Counted from the stretch's first letter, positions 1-7,525 are shown. The stretch: DNA of 15,380 nucleotides from an uncultured Sutterella sp. (GCA_905194315.1 CAJJRX010000041.1:1-15380), one strand, 5' to 3'. Made by a program: numbers and translations. The notes: generated from the letters alone by a model not told the origin.

Positions 1-20
1 TCGACCGTTGCACTCGTAGA

Positions 21-36
21 CTTTACTTCGGTAAAG
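21..36. other. short hairpin with TTCG tetraloop
   Basis: CTTTAC (21-26) and GTAAAG (31-36) form a perfect 6-bp stem closed by TTCG, a very stable tetraloop in RNA. It lies just before a TAA at 43-45 that ends a 14-codon open frame running in from the window edge. Whether that frame belongs to a real upstream gene cannot be decided from 45 bases. The role of the hairpin is unknown. Confidence 0.4.
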
Positions 37-61
37 AACGAATAAGGAAACTTTATGATAA

Positions 62-91
62 AAACCGATCAAAAGTAGATTTGATCGGTTT
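62..91. terminator. perfect 12-bp hairpin at the autotransporter junction
   Basis: AAACCGATCAAA (62-73) and TTTGATCGGTTT (80-91) are perfect inverted repeats around a 6-base loop. A-rich bases precede and T-rich bases follow each arm, so it could terminate transcription in either direction, for example for a gene ending upstream at 45. It could equally be a terminal structure of an inserted element. Autotransporter-like sequence begins a few bases after the right arm, so this hairpin marks the junction between two unrelated pieces of DNA. Confidence 0.45.
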
Positions 92-96
92 ATCTA

Positions 97-342
97 AACG
101 GCTCTGCCTATGTCAAGGCCTCCGTTGCCCATGACTGGGACGGTGAAACGTCTGTGACCGTGAAGCGCAACTCCACCAGCACCCTGGAACAGGATCTGGG
201 TGGAACCTGGGGCGAATTCGCGCTGGGCGGCACGTTCAACTTCACGAAGAACTTTGCCGGCTATGCCGAATTCCAGACCACTACCGGTTCGAAGGTTAAG
301 TCTCCGTACCAGTGGAATCTGGGTGCACGCTACATGTTCTAA
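97..342 (+). pseudogene. truncated autotransporter, C-terminal end of the outer-membrane beta-barrel
   Basis: The frame encodes about 81 residues resembling the last strands of an autotransporter (type V secretion) barrel. It starts near NGSAYVKASVAHDWDGE, shows alternating polar and hydrophobic strands, and ends in YQWNLGARYMF, the aromatic-terminated signature recognised by the BAM machinery. The stop is TAA at 340-342. In a complete gene this would be the end of a barrel of roughly 250-300 residues behind a passenger domain. Here the frame is closed by stops at 76 and 82, and a perfect hairpin lies immediately upstream, so passenger, signal peptide and most of the barrel are missing. A start at the in-frame GTG at 154 would give a 62-residue protein with no export signal, which is unlikely to be functional. 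I read it as a remnant left by insertion, deletion or rearrangement. Confidence 0.7.
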
Positions 343-1000
343 CGGCGTGATCCGGACGGAGGCGTCACTCATCCCGCCTCCTCCGCACCGCAGAGTCTGA
401 CTGCGCTTTGAGCACATCTGGCTCTGCACCTCTCAGCGGCTTGCGCATTTGTGCAAGCCGCACTTTCTTCTGCTCCAATCTCCCTGGCGCAGGGGTGACG
501 CCTAATGACAATTCCGTAGAAAATCCGAGATTGAGCAAAATTTGAGGTATTACCTCCCTCATCTGCCATTTCTCGCGCTAATATTCACTCTCACGAAAGA
601 TATCGCTTCAGTGTGAGGCGACCTTTCCTCCTTAGACAGTCCTCTATGGCCGCACTTCTGTTTCCGGGCTTAATCAGGGTCATTCCTTCTGCCCGGGCAC
701 ATTGAAGAGGCCCTTCAGGCTTCCGGCCGGCAAGTCATATACCTGCCAGACGGAGCCGCGATCAGACAGCGTCGCCCAAAGCGCATAACTTTGGTTGTTC
801 TGATCGTTGCGAAACCTTCTCTCGCGGAGAGCAGGTCCTCATCGCCAAGTTTCTTGATTTTTGTTAACGCACATTCCACGCCGGGATACCTGAGCATCCG
901 GTCTGAGTTGAGGCATTTCCAATTTGACTCCTCACGCCGCATTGCACCCGCTCTGCCCTGGCAGGGAATGAAAAAACTCAAAACATACAGGACAGATAAA
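343..1000. other. 658-base interval without an intact gene
   Basis: No plus-strand frame here looks like a protein gene, and the minus strand holds only a possible remnant (entered separately). An inverted repeat GGAGGCG (358-364) / CGCCTCC (375-381) sits just after the autotransporter stop; it lacks a T-run, so it is a poor intrinsic terminator. A small GAGGT/ACCTC repeat lies near 544-556. I looked upstream of metQ for a convincing -35/-10 pair and for SAM or T-box leader motifs and found none, so the metQ promoter remains unplaced. Confidence 0.5.
680..838 (-). pseudogene. possible 3' remnant of a decayed gene, unrecognised
   Basis: Read on the minus strand, this frame gives 52 residues ending at a TGA (680-682). 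Its composition is protein-like, including the segment YALWATLSDRGSVWQVYDLP. It has no ATG, GTG or TTG start in frame and is closed upstream by TGA at 839-841. A second protein-like stretch lies just upstream on the same strand in another frame (about 830-940, containing RYPGVECALTKIKKLGDEDL). A single frameshift near 825-835 would join the two. I do not recognise the family. The plus strand of the same region also reads without stops, so chance is a real alternative. If genuine, it is the 3' end of a broken gene lying antisense to the metQ leader. Confidence 0.3.
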
Positions 1001-1876
1001 ATGCAAAAACGCACACTCATCAAATTCGTTGCCGCCGCTTCCGCCTCTCTTGTCATCGGTGGTGTTCTCACCGGCTGCGGTGAAGACAAGCCCGCTGCCA
1101 ACGTCACCGTCGTGAAAGTCGGCGTGGTTGGCGACTATAACGCCCAGTGGGATGAAGTCAACAAGATTCTTGCGCCCAAGAACATTCAGGTCAAACTCGT
1201 GAAGTTCACCGACTACGCCACGCCCAACCGTGCGCTCAATGACGGTGAAATCGATCTGAACGCCTTCCAGCACAAGGCCTTCCTTGCCAATGACATCAAA
1301 CAGAACAAGTATGCAATTGAAGCGATCGGCGATACCATCGTCGCCCCGCTCGCCGTATACAACAACAAAAACAAAATCAAAAGCCTCAAGGATCTCAAGT
1401 CCGGTGACACGATCGCCATTCCGAGTGATCTCACCAACGGCGGTCGCGCTCTGAAGGTGCTCGAATCTGCCGGTGTGATCAAGCTCGATCCGGCCAAGGG
1501 CTATGTCGCCAACAAGACAGATATTATTGAAAATCCGCTTAACATCAAGATCATGGAAGCCGAGTCCGGCGTGCTGGCCAATCTGCTGCCTGACGTTACC
1601 GCCGCTCTTATCAACGGTGGCAACGCTTTCACCGCCAAGCTTGATCCGACCAAGGACAGTATCTATGTGGAAAACACTGATCCTGCTGTCAACCCGATCG
1701 CCGCCAAGCTGGTCAACGTGATTGTTGCACGCACCAAGGATAAGGACAACGCGACCTACAAGGCCATCGTTGCCGCCTATCAGACGCCTGAAGTGGCCAA
1801 CGTCATCTTCACCTCCTATAACGGCGCTTACAAACCCGCCTGGCAGGGTGCTCCCACGGCTCCGACGAAAAAGTAA
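1001..1876 (+). CDS. metQ: methionine ABC transporter substrate-binding lipoprotein MetQ
   Basis: This 291-residue protein belongs to the NlpA/MetQ family. It is a lipid-anchored periplasmic protein that captures methionine (L or D) and delivers it to the MetNI importer. The N-terminus has two basic residues, a hydrophobic core and the lipobox LTGC, with the lipidated Cys at residue 26. The mature part carries family segments such as VKVGVVGDYNAQWDEV, FTDYATPNRALNDGEIDLNAFQH and AIPSDLTNGGRAL. I chose ATG 1001 because AGGA (989-992) lies 8 bases upstream and it gives a normal lipoprotein signal. An in-frame ATG at 968 would put a charged stretch before the signal and has its purine tract directly against the start codon. 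It is the first gene of metQ-M20-metN-metI and is separated from the rest by an intrinsic terminator, as expected if the binding protein is made in excess over the permease. The family call is firm; methionine as ligand follows from the neighbouring metN and metI. Confidence 0.93.
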   Translation: MQKRTLIKFVAAASASLVIGGVLTGCGEDKPAANVTVVKVGVVGDYNAQWDEVNKILAPKNIQVKLVKFTDYATPNRALNDGEIDLNAFQHKAFLANDIKQNKYAIEAIGDTIVAPLAVYNNKNKIKSLKDLKSGDTIAIPSDLTNGGRALKVLESAGVIKLDPAKGYVANKTDIIENPLNIKIMEAESGVLANLLPDVTAALINGGNAFTAKLDPTKDSIYVENTDPAVNPIAAKLVNVIVARTKDKDNATYKAIVAAYQTPEVANVIFTSYNGAYKPAWQGAPTAPTKK

Positions 1877-1894
1877 TTCTCAGATGAATACTGC

Positions 1895-1923
1895 TCGCGG
1901 GAAGCTATCTTCCCGCGATTTTT
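1895..1923 (+). terminator. intrinsic terminator/attenuator after metQ
   Basis: A 10-bp stem TCGCGGGAAG (1895-1904) / CTTCCCGCGA (1909-1918) with a CTAT loop is followed by five T (1919-1923). It lies inside the methionine operon, before the M20 gene, so partial read-through would set a high ratio of binding protein to downstream products. A separate promoter for the downstream genes cannot be excluded, but I see none in the 36 bases that remain. Confidence 0.85.
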
Positions 1924-1959
1924 GTCTTTGAATACGCCGTCTTTTCTGGAGCTCTGCCA

Positions 1960-3159
1960 ATGTCTGACACACAATCCCTCTACCAAAGCATCGACCGCGC
2001 GGCCCGACAGCACTACGATACATGCCGTCAGGCGGCCATCGATATTCATGCCCGTCCGGAAACCAGCAATCACGAAGTGTTTGCCTGTGAGCGCCTCAGC
2101 AGCCTGCTGAGCGCCGCCGGGTTTACCGTGCGTACGGATGTCGCGGGACACCCGACCGGGTTTACCGCCACCTACCGCAGCACCCGTCCCGGCCCGGTAC
2201 TGGTTTTTCTGGCTGAATATGATGCACTTGCCGGTCTCGGTCACGGCTGCGGGCATAACCTCTTCGGGGCGACCAGCGCACTCGCTGCCATCGCACTCAA
2301 GTCCGTCATCGATGAGACCGGCGGAGAGGTTCGTGTGTATGGCACTCCGGGTGAGGAAGGGGGCGAGAACGGCAGCGCAAAAGGCAGTTTCGTGCGGGAA
2401 GGTTTTTTCCGCGACTGTAACGCCGCACTCTGTGTGCATCCCTCCAGTCGCGGCCACCGTCTTTCTGCAGAAACCATCGCCTGTGCGCCGGTTTCCATTG
2501 AGTTTTTCGGCAAACCCGCCCATGCGGCAAGCTCGCCCGAAAAAGGCATTAATGCGCTTGATGCGCTGATCCTCACCTACAACGGCCTCAATGCCCTGCG
2601 TCAGCATGTCACCCCGGATGTCCGCATCCACGGCATTATCACGCACGGTGGCACTGCGCCCAACATTGTGCCCGAATATGCCCGTGCACTCTTTTATCTG
2701 CGTGCAGCCAGGGCGCCGACGCTTGACAACCTCTACCAGCGCACTCTGGACATTGTGGCCGGAGCTTCCGCCATGACCGGTGCCCGCGGTGAGATGAAAC
2801 CCTCGCAGAACCGGGTCGACAACATGCTTGTGACGCCCTCTTTCGATCAGGTCTATGCACGGCATCTTCTGGCTTGCGGCGAAACGCTTAACGAAGAACC
2901 TGCCGGCTCAATCGGCTCCTCGGATGTGGGAAACGTCTCTCAGGTTATTCCGACCATCCAGCCCTGGATCAGCATCACCGACGAAGAGGTCACTCCGCAC
3001 TCGGAAGCCTTCCGGGACGCGGCCTGCTCGGAAAAAGGTCTCCGCTCGATTGAGCTTGGCGCCCGGCTTCTTGCCCGCACCGCCCTCGATCTGATTCTCG
3101 ACCCCGGGCTCCTTGCAGCGATCAAGGCCGAACACGCTGTGGTTGTCGCCGCACAGTAA
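1960..3159 (+). CDS. M20-family metallohydrolase (amidohydrolase/aminoacylase-like)
   Basis: A 399-residue cytoplasmic zinc-dependent amide hydrolase of the M20 peptidase superfamily, closest in style to the M20D/ACY1L2 and aminobenzoyl-glutamate-hydrolase group. Visible motifs are LAEYDALAGLGHGCGHN (residues 84-100, metal site with Cys97 and His99), TPGEEGGENG (129-138, with the catalytic and metal-binding Glu pair at 132-133), His160, the dimerisation-domain segment FFGKPAHAASSPEKG (182-196) and HGGTAPNIVPE (229-239). A C-terminal histidine lies in EEVTPHSEAF. There is no signal peptide. TGGAGC is 8 bases before the ATG. It lies between metQ and metN (28 bases before metN), so it probably cleaves an N-acyl-methionine, a methionine dipeptide or a similar conjugate, either taken up by the transporter or releasing methionine for the cell. 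The substrate is inferred from position only. Confidence 0.85.
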   Translation: MSDTQSLYQSIDRAARQHYDTCRQAAIDIHARPETSNHEVFACERLSSLLSAAGFTVRTDVAGHPTGFTATYRSTRPGPVLVFLAEYDALAGLGHGCGHNLFGATSALAAIALKSVIDETGGEVRVYGTPGEEGGENGSAKGSFVREGFFRDCNAALCVHPSSRGHRLSAETIACAPVSIEFFGKPAHAASSPEKGINALDALILTYNGLNALRQHVTPDVRIHGIITHGGTAPNIVPEYARALFYLRAARAPTLDNLYQRTLDIVAGASAMTGARGEMKPSQNRVDNMLVTPSFDQVYARHLLACGETLNEEPAGSIGSSDVGNVSQVIPTIQPWISITDEEVTPHSEAFRDAACSEKGLRSIELGARLLARTALDLILDPGLLAAIKAEHAVVVAAQ

Positions 3160-3187
3160 CCTACAAATTCAAACCAGACAGAACACT

Positions 3188-4210
3188 ATGATCAAGCTCA
3201 ACAACGTTCGAAAAACATTCGATACCGACAACGGTCGTGTTGTTGCTGTGAACGATGTGACCATTCACATTGAAAAAGGCGACATCTACGGCATCATCGG
3301 GTTCTCCGGCGCAGGCAAAAGCACGCTTGTGCGCTGCATCAACCTCCTTGAGCGTCCTGACTCGGGTGAGGTCATCATTGACGGAGTGGACCTGCTCAAA
3401 CTCCGCCCTGACGAACTGCGCACCGCACGTCACCGTATCGGCATGATCTTTCAGCACTTCAACCTGATGCCGAGCCGGACAGTTTCCGAGAATGTCGGTC
3501 TTGCCCTCAAACACGCCAAAATGAGCAAGGCTGAAAAGGAGGCCAAGATCGCTTCTCTGCTCGAACTAGTGGGGCTCTCGGACAAAACCAACACCTACCC
3601 CTCACAGCTCTCGGGCGGTCAGAAGCAGCGTGTGGCCATCGCCCGCGCCCTGGCCAACGATCCGAAAGTGCTGCTGTGCGACGAAGCCACCAGTGCGCTT
3701 GACCCGCAGACAACACGATCCATTCTGAAGCTTCTGAAGTCTGTGAATGAGCGCCTCGGCATTACGATGGTGATCATCACGCACCAGATGTCCGTTGTGA
3801 AGAATATCTGCCGTCACGCGGCAGTGATGGAGCACGGGGTGGTGATTGAGGAAGGCCATGTCACGGATCTCTTCAGCCGTCCGAAGACACCCACCACAAA
3901 AGGGTTTATCGACACGGCGAGCAATATTGACGATCTGAAGGACTATCTGGAGGAAACACAGGGCAAGGGCATCAACAACGGTCTGCCCGTGTACCTGCTC
4001 ACCTACGCCGGTAAAGAAACCGGAGAACCGCTCGTCGTGAGTCTGTATCGCGAATTCAACGTCACCGCCAATATCCTCTTTGGCAATGTGGATCTGATTG
4101 ACGGCACGGCCATCGGCAAACTCGGTGTAACGCTCACGGGTTCCGATGAGGCTGTCGCCCGGGCTCTTGACTACATTAAGGCCCATAACGTCACTGTGGA
4201 GGCTCTCTAA
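3188..4210 (+). CDS. metN: methionine ABC transporter ATP-binding protein MetN
   Basis: The 340-residue ATPase energises methionine import through MetI. It shows Walker A GFSGAGKST (38-46), a Q-loop at Gln89, the ABC signature LSGGQKQR (141-148), Walker B VLLCDE (161-166) and the switch His199. After the nucleotide-binding domain, the last 80 or so residues form the C-terminal NIL/ACT-like domain typical of MetN. In the E. coli MetNI complex this domain binds methionine and inhibits transport when the cell is replete, so transport is probably feedback-controlled here too. I chose ATG 3188 because the family begins MIKLNNVRKTF; the upstream extension in frame has no family resemblance. The ribosome-binding site is weak (ACAGAA), which suggests re-initiation after the M20 gene ending 28 bases earlier. 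metI follows after a single base. Confidence 0.95.
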   Translation: MIKLNNVRKTFDTDNGRVVAVNDVTIHIEKGDIYGIIGFSGAGKSTLVRCINLLERPDSGEVIIDGVDLLKLRPDELRTARHRIGMIFQHFNLMPSRTVSENVGLALKHAKMSKAEKEAKIASLLELVGLSDKTNTYPSQLSGGQKQRVAIARALANDPKVLLCDEATSALDPQTTRSILKLLKSVNERLGITMVIITHQMSVVKNICRHAAVMEHGVVIEEGHVTDLFSRPKTPTTKGFIDTASNIDDLKDYLEETQGKGINNGLPVYLLTYAGKETGEPLVVSLYREFNVTANILFGNVDLIDGTAIGKLGVTLTGSDEAVARALDYIKAHNVTVEAL

Positions 4211-4211
4211 C

Positions 4212-4889
4212 ATGGACTGGCTTTTTAGTATTGCACCCAATCTGGAACGTCTCTGGCCCGAACTGCTCACCTGCCTTGAGCAGACCTTTATCATGCTCGG
4301 CGTCTCGGGCATCATCGCCTGGGTGCTCGGCATCTGCACCGGTGTGCTCCTTGTAACGACGCGCAAAGGCGGCATTCTTGAAAACCGCTGGGTCTTCACC
4401 TTTGCCGACAGACTGATCGACATCGTGCGATCAATTCCCTTCATTATCCTGATTGTGCTGCTCATTCCGCTTTCGCGCTTTCTGCTCGGAACGGGGTCCG
4501 GTGTCACCGGTTCGTTTGTGGCCCTCATTTGCGGAACCACCCCGTTTTTTGCCCGCCAGATCGAGCAGGTGCTCTCCGAGGTCGACCACGGACTGATTGA
4601 AGCGAGTGCCGCCATGGGCTTTTCGCCCTTTGAGATCATCAAGGATGTTTACCTCAAAGAGAGCATCCCGGGCATCACCCGTGTGACCATGATCACCTTC
4701 GTGAGCCTTGTCGGTGTAACGGCCATTGCCGGCTGTATCGGTGCAGGCGGTCTGGGCGACTTTGCCATCCGTTACGGCTACCAGATGGGGTACCGCGACA
4801 TGATCTGGCTTACGGTGCTGATCATTCTGGCCATCATTTCGATTTTCCAGTTCTTCGGCAACCTCATCATCCGCCGCGCCACGCACTGA
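4212..4889 (+). CDS. metI: methionine ABC transporter permease MetI
   Basis: The 225-residue inner-membrane permease forms the translocation channel of the MetNIQ importer. It has about five hydrophobic segments and the cytoplasmic EAA-type coupling loop near residues 135-158 (LIEASAAMGFSPFEIIKDVY), which docks onto MetN, followed by the conserved GVTAIAGCIGAGGLGDFAIR segment. Length and motifs are normal for the family. The ATG at 4212 begins one base after the metN stop, with GGAGG (4198-4202) inside the metN end 9 bases upstream, so translation of the two is probably coupled. It is the last gene of the methionine operon and is followed by a bidirectional terminator. An in-frame start at 4146, inside metN, would add non-family residues and was not used. 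Confidence 0.95.
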   Translation: MDWLFSIAPNLERLWPELLTCLEQTFIMLGVSGIIAWVLGICTGVLLVTTRKGGILENRWVFTFADRLIDIVRSIPFIILIVLLIPLSRFLLGTGSGVTGSFVALICGTTPFFARQIEQVLSEVDHGLIEASAAMGFSPFEIIKDVYLKESIPGITRVTMITFVSLVGVTAIAGCIGAGGLGDFAIRYGYQMGYRDMIWLTVLIILAIISIFQFFGNLIIRRATH

Positions 4890-4914
4890 ACGCCTGCGTT
4901 TGACAGGCAAAATT

Positions 4915-4949
4915 AAATCGCCTCAAAGTCGCTGACCTTGAGGCGATTT
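4915..4949. terminator. bidirectional intrinsic terminator between metI and thrB
   Basis: AAATCGCCTCAA (4915-4926) and TTGAGGCGATTT (4938-4949) form a perfect 12-bp stem with an 11-base loop. T-rich sequence follows the stem on the plus strand (GTTTAAG) and on the minus strand (AATTTTG). It lies between convergent genes, so it can end both the metQ-M20-metN-metI and the thrC-thrB transcripts. Confidence 0.85.
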
Positions 4950-4978
4950 GTTTAAGTCATCTGGAGAGGGCCGACTGC

Positions 4979-5863
4979 TCAGCACTCCGTGCTGATCTCC
5001 GCCCCGTGGCGGTCTGCTTTAAGCGAGAGCACCCGGAAAGCCGGATAGGCTCTGCTCAACTCATCAACAATCCGGCCTGCCACCTCTTCGGACGCCGTCA
5101 CTGCAAGCAGCGTAGAGCCCGAGCCGCTGATCACGAACGCATCAGCGCCGAGCGCATACACACGCTCTCTGACGTCGGCGAACTGCGGAATGAGCGTCGC
5201 GCGCAGGGGCTGATGGAGTCTGTCTTCGCACGCAGCGCGCAGCAGCTTTGCATCCCCTGTTTCAAGCGCCCTGACCATGGCCACCGTGTGCGAGAGATTA
5301 AACACGGCATCCTTGAGAGGAACCTCAGGCTTGAGCAGTTTACGAGCCTCGTGTGTGCTCACTTCGAAGTCGGGCACAATCGCGACAAAGTGCCAGCGCG
5401 GATCCGTGTCGTAACGGATTGCCACCGCTTCCGTGCCATGCATAAAAGCGGCCGTAAGCGAGCCGTAGAGTGCAGCCGCCGCATTATCAGGGTGACCTTC
5501 GAGCTCATTGAGAATCTGAAAGAGCTCATCCTCACTGTAGCGTTTTCCGAGAAACTCGTTGGCGGCAAGCACCCCGGCTGTAACACAGGTGCTCGAGGAG
5601 CCGAGACCGCGGGCGAGCGGAATCTCCGATTCAATATGAATGTGTACTGTCGGGACCGGCGCAGCGGCAATGTCAAAAACACGCTTAAAACCGATCCATA
5701 CCAGATTGCTTTCATTCTGGAACTCTTCCGGACAGCCTGTGATCTCAAAGCGGTCCGAAGACTCGAAAACAAAACGGCCGGAAACCGTCAGCGCAAGTCC
5801 GAGGCAGTCGTAGCCCGGACCAAGATTGGCAGAGGTTGCGGGAACCTTGACAGAAACCTTCAT
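4979..5863 (-). CDS. thrB: homoserine kinase (GHMP family)
   Basis: The 294-residue enzyme phosphorylates L-homoserine with ATP to O-phosphohomoserine, the substrate of threonine synthase. It starts MKVSVKVPATSANLGPGYDC, the typical bacterial ThrB N-terminus. It has the GHMP ATP-binding loop PLARGLGSSSTC (82-93), the ELEGHPDNAAAALYG segment and the C-terminal glycine motif ISGSGSTLLA. I chose ATG 5863: GGAGAG lies about 10 bases upstream, whereas the in-frame GTG at 5869 is too close to it and falls in the thrC stop region. The thrC stop and this ATG are 2 bases apart, and the ribosome-binding site lies in the thrC 3' end, so translation is probably coupled. It is the last gene of the minus-strand thrC-thrB pair. 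Confidence 0.95.
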   Translation of the reverse strand: MKVSVKVPATSANLGPGYDCLGLALTVSGRFVFESSDRFEITGCPEEFQNESNLVWIGFKRVFDIAAAPVPTVHIHIESEIPLARGLGSSSTCVTAGVLAANEFLGKRYSEDELFQILNELEGHPDNAAAALYGSLTAAFMHGTEAVAIRYDTDPRWHFVAIVPDFEVSTHEARKLLKPEVPLKDAVFNLSHTVAMVRALETGDAKLLRAACEDRLHQPLRATLIPQFADVRERVYALGADAFVISGSGSTLLAVTASEEVAGRIVDELSRAYPAFRVLSLKADRHGAEISTEC

Positions 5864-5865
5864 TA

Positions 5866-7338
5866 TCACTTCTCTCCATACACCCGGTTCATCTGAGCCT
5901 CAACAAAGGCCTGCATCTGATCGACATCAATCACGTCCGTGTGACGCTCGGGCATTTTCTTAAGCCCGCTCAGCCCCCTGGGCGGCTCTGTGCCGGTAAG
6001 CCCCGAGAGCGCATCCATGTAGGCAAAGTCATCCCCCATGTCCGGGGCGTTATCCACAATGGAAAAGACCACATCACGACAGAATTTGTAGGGACTTGCC
6101 GTGGAAAGGACGACCAGCGGCGCCCCTTCGGCCTTGTTCGCACGTCCCACCCGAACCGCTACAGCCGTATGGGTGTCAATCAGCACGCCATCCTCGTCCC
6201 AGACTTCCCGGATCGTCCGGCAGGTCTGTTCATCATCAGCCCAGCCGCAGCGGAAAGTCTTCCGGATCTCTGCGAGCATCGCTTCAGGAATGCGGTAGAC
6301 GCCGTCCTCTCTGAGGGCTTTCATCATGTCGGCGACAAACGTCGTATCCTGACCGGAGACGTAGTAGAGAAGACGTTCGAGGTTGCTCGAAATCAGAATA
6401 TCCATACTCGGGCTGATGGTCTTTTCAAACGCGCGGCGGCGATCGTACACCCCCGTCGTCAGGAAGTCCGTGAGCACATTGTTGGCATTGCTCGCCACAA
6501 TCAGATGCCGCACCGGCAGCCCCATGAGTTTGGCGTAGTAACCGGCGAGCACATCCCCGAAGTTGCCTGTCGGCACAGAGAAGTCAACCGGATCACCAAG
6601 GCTGATCACTTTTTTCTCAACCAGCTGACGGTAGGCATCAAAGTAATAGACAACCTGAGGGGCCAGACGGCCGATGTTGATGGAGTTCGCCGAGGACAGC
6701 GACACGTCGGAACGCCCCGAGCCCTGCAGGAAAAGGCGCTTGACAGCGCTCTGCACGTCGTCAAAATTTCCTCTGACGGCAGCCACGGCAACGTTGCCGC
6801 CTTCCTGAGTCACCATCTGCAGACGCTGCACCGCGCTCACCTTCCCTTCGGGATAGAACACACTGATACCGATATTGGGCACGTCCTTAAAGCCTTCCAG
6901 AGCAGCCTTGCCCGTGTCGCCGCTCGTCGCGGTGGCAATCATCACCTTCTGCCCGGTCTTCTCCAGCGCCCTGGACATCAGGTGCGGAAGCACACACAGA
7001 GCAAGATCCTTGAAAGCGGACGTGGGTCCGTGATAGAGCTCCAGCAGCCAGTCCTCGCCCAGTTCGGTCACCGGCGTGACGGCAGGCGAGGAGAATTTGC
7101 CGCGGTAGGCCTTCTCAACACAGTCCCGAATCTCTTCAGGGCTGAAATCATCAAGCAGAACAGACAGCACACGCGTGGCCAGACTCAGATAATCCTCTGT
7201 CATCAGGGCACTCAGGGGGATTTTTGTTGCGCCAAGCGCATCACTTACAAAAAGTCCGCCATCTTCACTCAGGCCCTGAACGATAGCACGGCGGGAATCC
7301 ACGACTTCACCTTTATTACGGGTGCTGTGATAAAACAT
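5866..7338 (-). CDS. thrC: threonine synthase (PLP-dependent)
   Basis: The 490-residue enzyme converts O-phosphohomoserine to threonine. It has the N-terminal threonine-synthase domain (MFYHSTRNKG...EDGGLF), the PLP-binding lysine in GPTSAFKD (Lys110), the phosphate-binding loop ATATSGDTGKAALEGF, and later family blocks such as SANSINIGRLAPQVVYYFDAY, VPTGNFGDVLAGYYAK and SPSMDILISSNLERLLY. Length is normal for the E. coli/clostridial long form. The start ATG at 7336-7338 has AGAGG 6 bases upstream on the minus strand. The wording of the central blocks reads more like Clostridia than like betaproteobacterial ThrC, which may indicate transfer; that is my impression only. It is transcribed divergently from hom, with a 224-base shared regulatory region. 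Confidence 0.95.
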   Translation of the reverse strand: MFYHSTRNKGEVVDSRRAIVQGLSEDGGLFVSDALGATKIPLSALMTEDYLSLATRVLSVLLDDFSPEEIRDCVEKAYRGKFSSPAVTPVTELGEDWLLELYHGPTSAFKDLALCVLPHLMSRALEKTGQKVMIATATSGDTGKAALEGFKDVPNIGISVFYPEGKVSAVQRLQMVTQEGGNVAVAAVRGNFDDVQSAVKRLFLQGSGRSDVSLSSANSINIGRLAPQVVYYFDAYRQLVEKKVISLGDPVDFSVPTGNFGDVLAGYYAKLMGLPVRHLIVASNANNVLTDFLTTGVYDRRRAFEKTISPSMDILISSNLERLLYYVSGQDTTFVADMMKALREDGVYRIPEAMLAEIRKTFRCGWADDEQTCRTIREVWDEDGVLIDTHTAVAVRVGRANKAEGAPLVVLSTASPYKFCRDVVFSIVDNAPDMGDDFAYMDALSGLTGTEPPRGLSGLKKMPERHTDVIDVDQMQAFVEAQMNRVYGEK

Positions 7339-7372
7339 AGTTGCCTCTTAATTTTCAACTGAAAAAGCCGGA

Positions 7373-7389
7373 ATGCCTTATTTTGGCAT
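7373..7389. promoter_or_regulatory. inverted repeat in the thrC leader
   Basis: ATGCC (7373-7377) and GGCAT (7385-7389) flank a T-rich 7-base spacer, about 35 bases upstream of the thrC start on the minus strand. The 9-mer AATGCCTTA occurs here (7372-7380) and again at 7442-7450. It may be an operator or a small leader hairpin; function is unknown. Confidence 0.25.
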
Positions 7390-7430
7390 AACGCGCAGCG
7401 TAAGAAAGTCCCCGAGCAAGGCTCTTTTCA

Positions 7431-7454
7431 CCTCTAGGTTAAATGCCTTAGAGG
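7431..7454. promoter_or_regulatory. hairpin in the thrC-hom divergent region
   Basis: CCTCTAGG (7431-7438) pairs with CCTTAGAGG (7446-7454) with one bulged T and a 7-base loop. It is followed on the plus strand by GTTTTCCTTTT, so it resembles a weak intrinsic terminator. The likely hom promoter lies downstream of it. It could insulate hom from upstream transcription, or be the 5' leader of an unseen upstream start. Confidence 0.35.
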
Positions 7455-7463
7455 GTTTTCCTT

Positions 7464-7525
7464 TTGGGTTTTTCACTTCACATTCGCTATATTAACTGTA
7501 TATTGAGTGAATGCTTAACGCATTC
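7464..7525 (+). promoter_or_regulatory. candidate promoter(s) and operator-like repeat for hom-lysC-asd
   Basis: Two overlapping sigma70-like pairs are visible: TTGGGT (7464-7469) with TATATT (7488-7493), spacer 18; and TTCACA (7477-7482) with TATATT (7499-7504), spacer 16. Just downstream, GAATGC (7509-7514) and GCATTC (7520-7525) form an inverted repeat around TTAAC. It lies in the predicted start region or early leader, where a repressor or small hairpin could act. No threonine- or isoleucine-rich leader peptide is visible. Confidence 0.45.

Noticed and set aside
154..342. Independent 62-residue small protein starting at GTG 154
   Set aside because: The sequence is the C-terminal strands of an autotransporter barrel without signal peptide, so a remnant is the better explanation.
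791..1000. N-terminal extension of MetQ by 70 residues, or start at ATG 968
   Set aside because: The lipoprotein signal peptide begins at 1001 with a well-placed AGGA; the extension would bury the signal and has no family resemblance.
343..1000. SAM riboswitch, T-box or methionine leader before metQ
   Set aside because: I looked for their conserved strings and found none; the interval shows only small unrelated inverted repeats.
5941..7362. Long open frame of 473 codons on the plus strand opposite thrC
   Set aside because: It is a codon-bias shadow of thrC; the minus strand carries a full threonine synthase with all motifs, while this frame has no recognisable domain and no ribosome-binding site.
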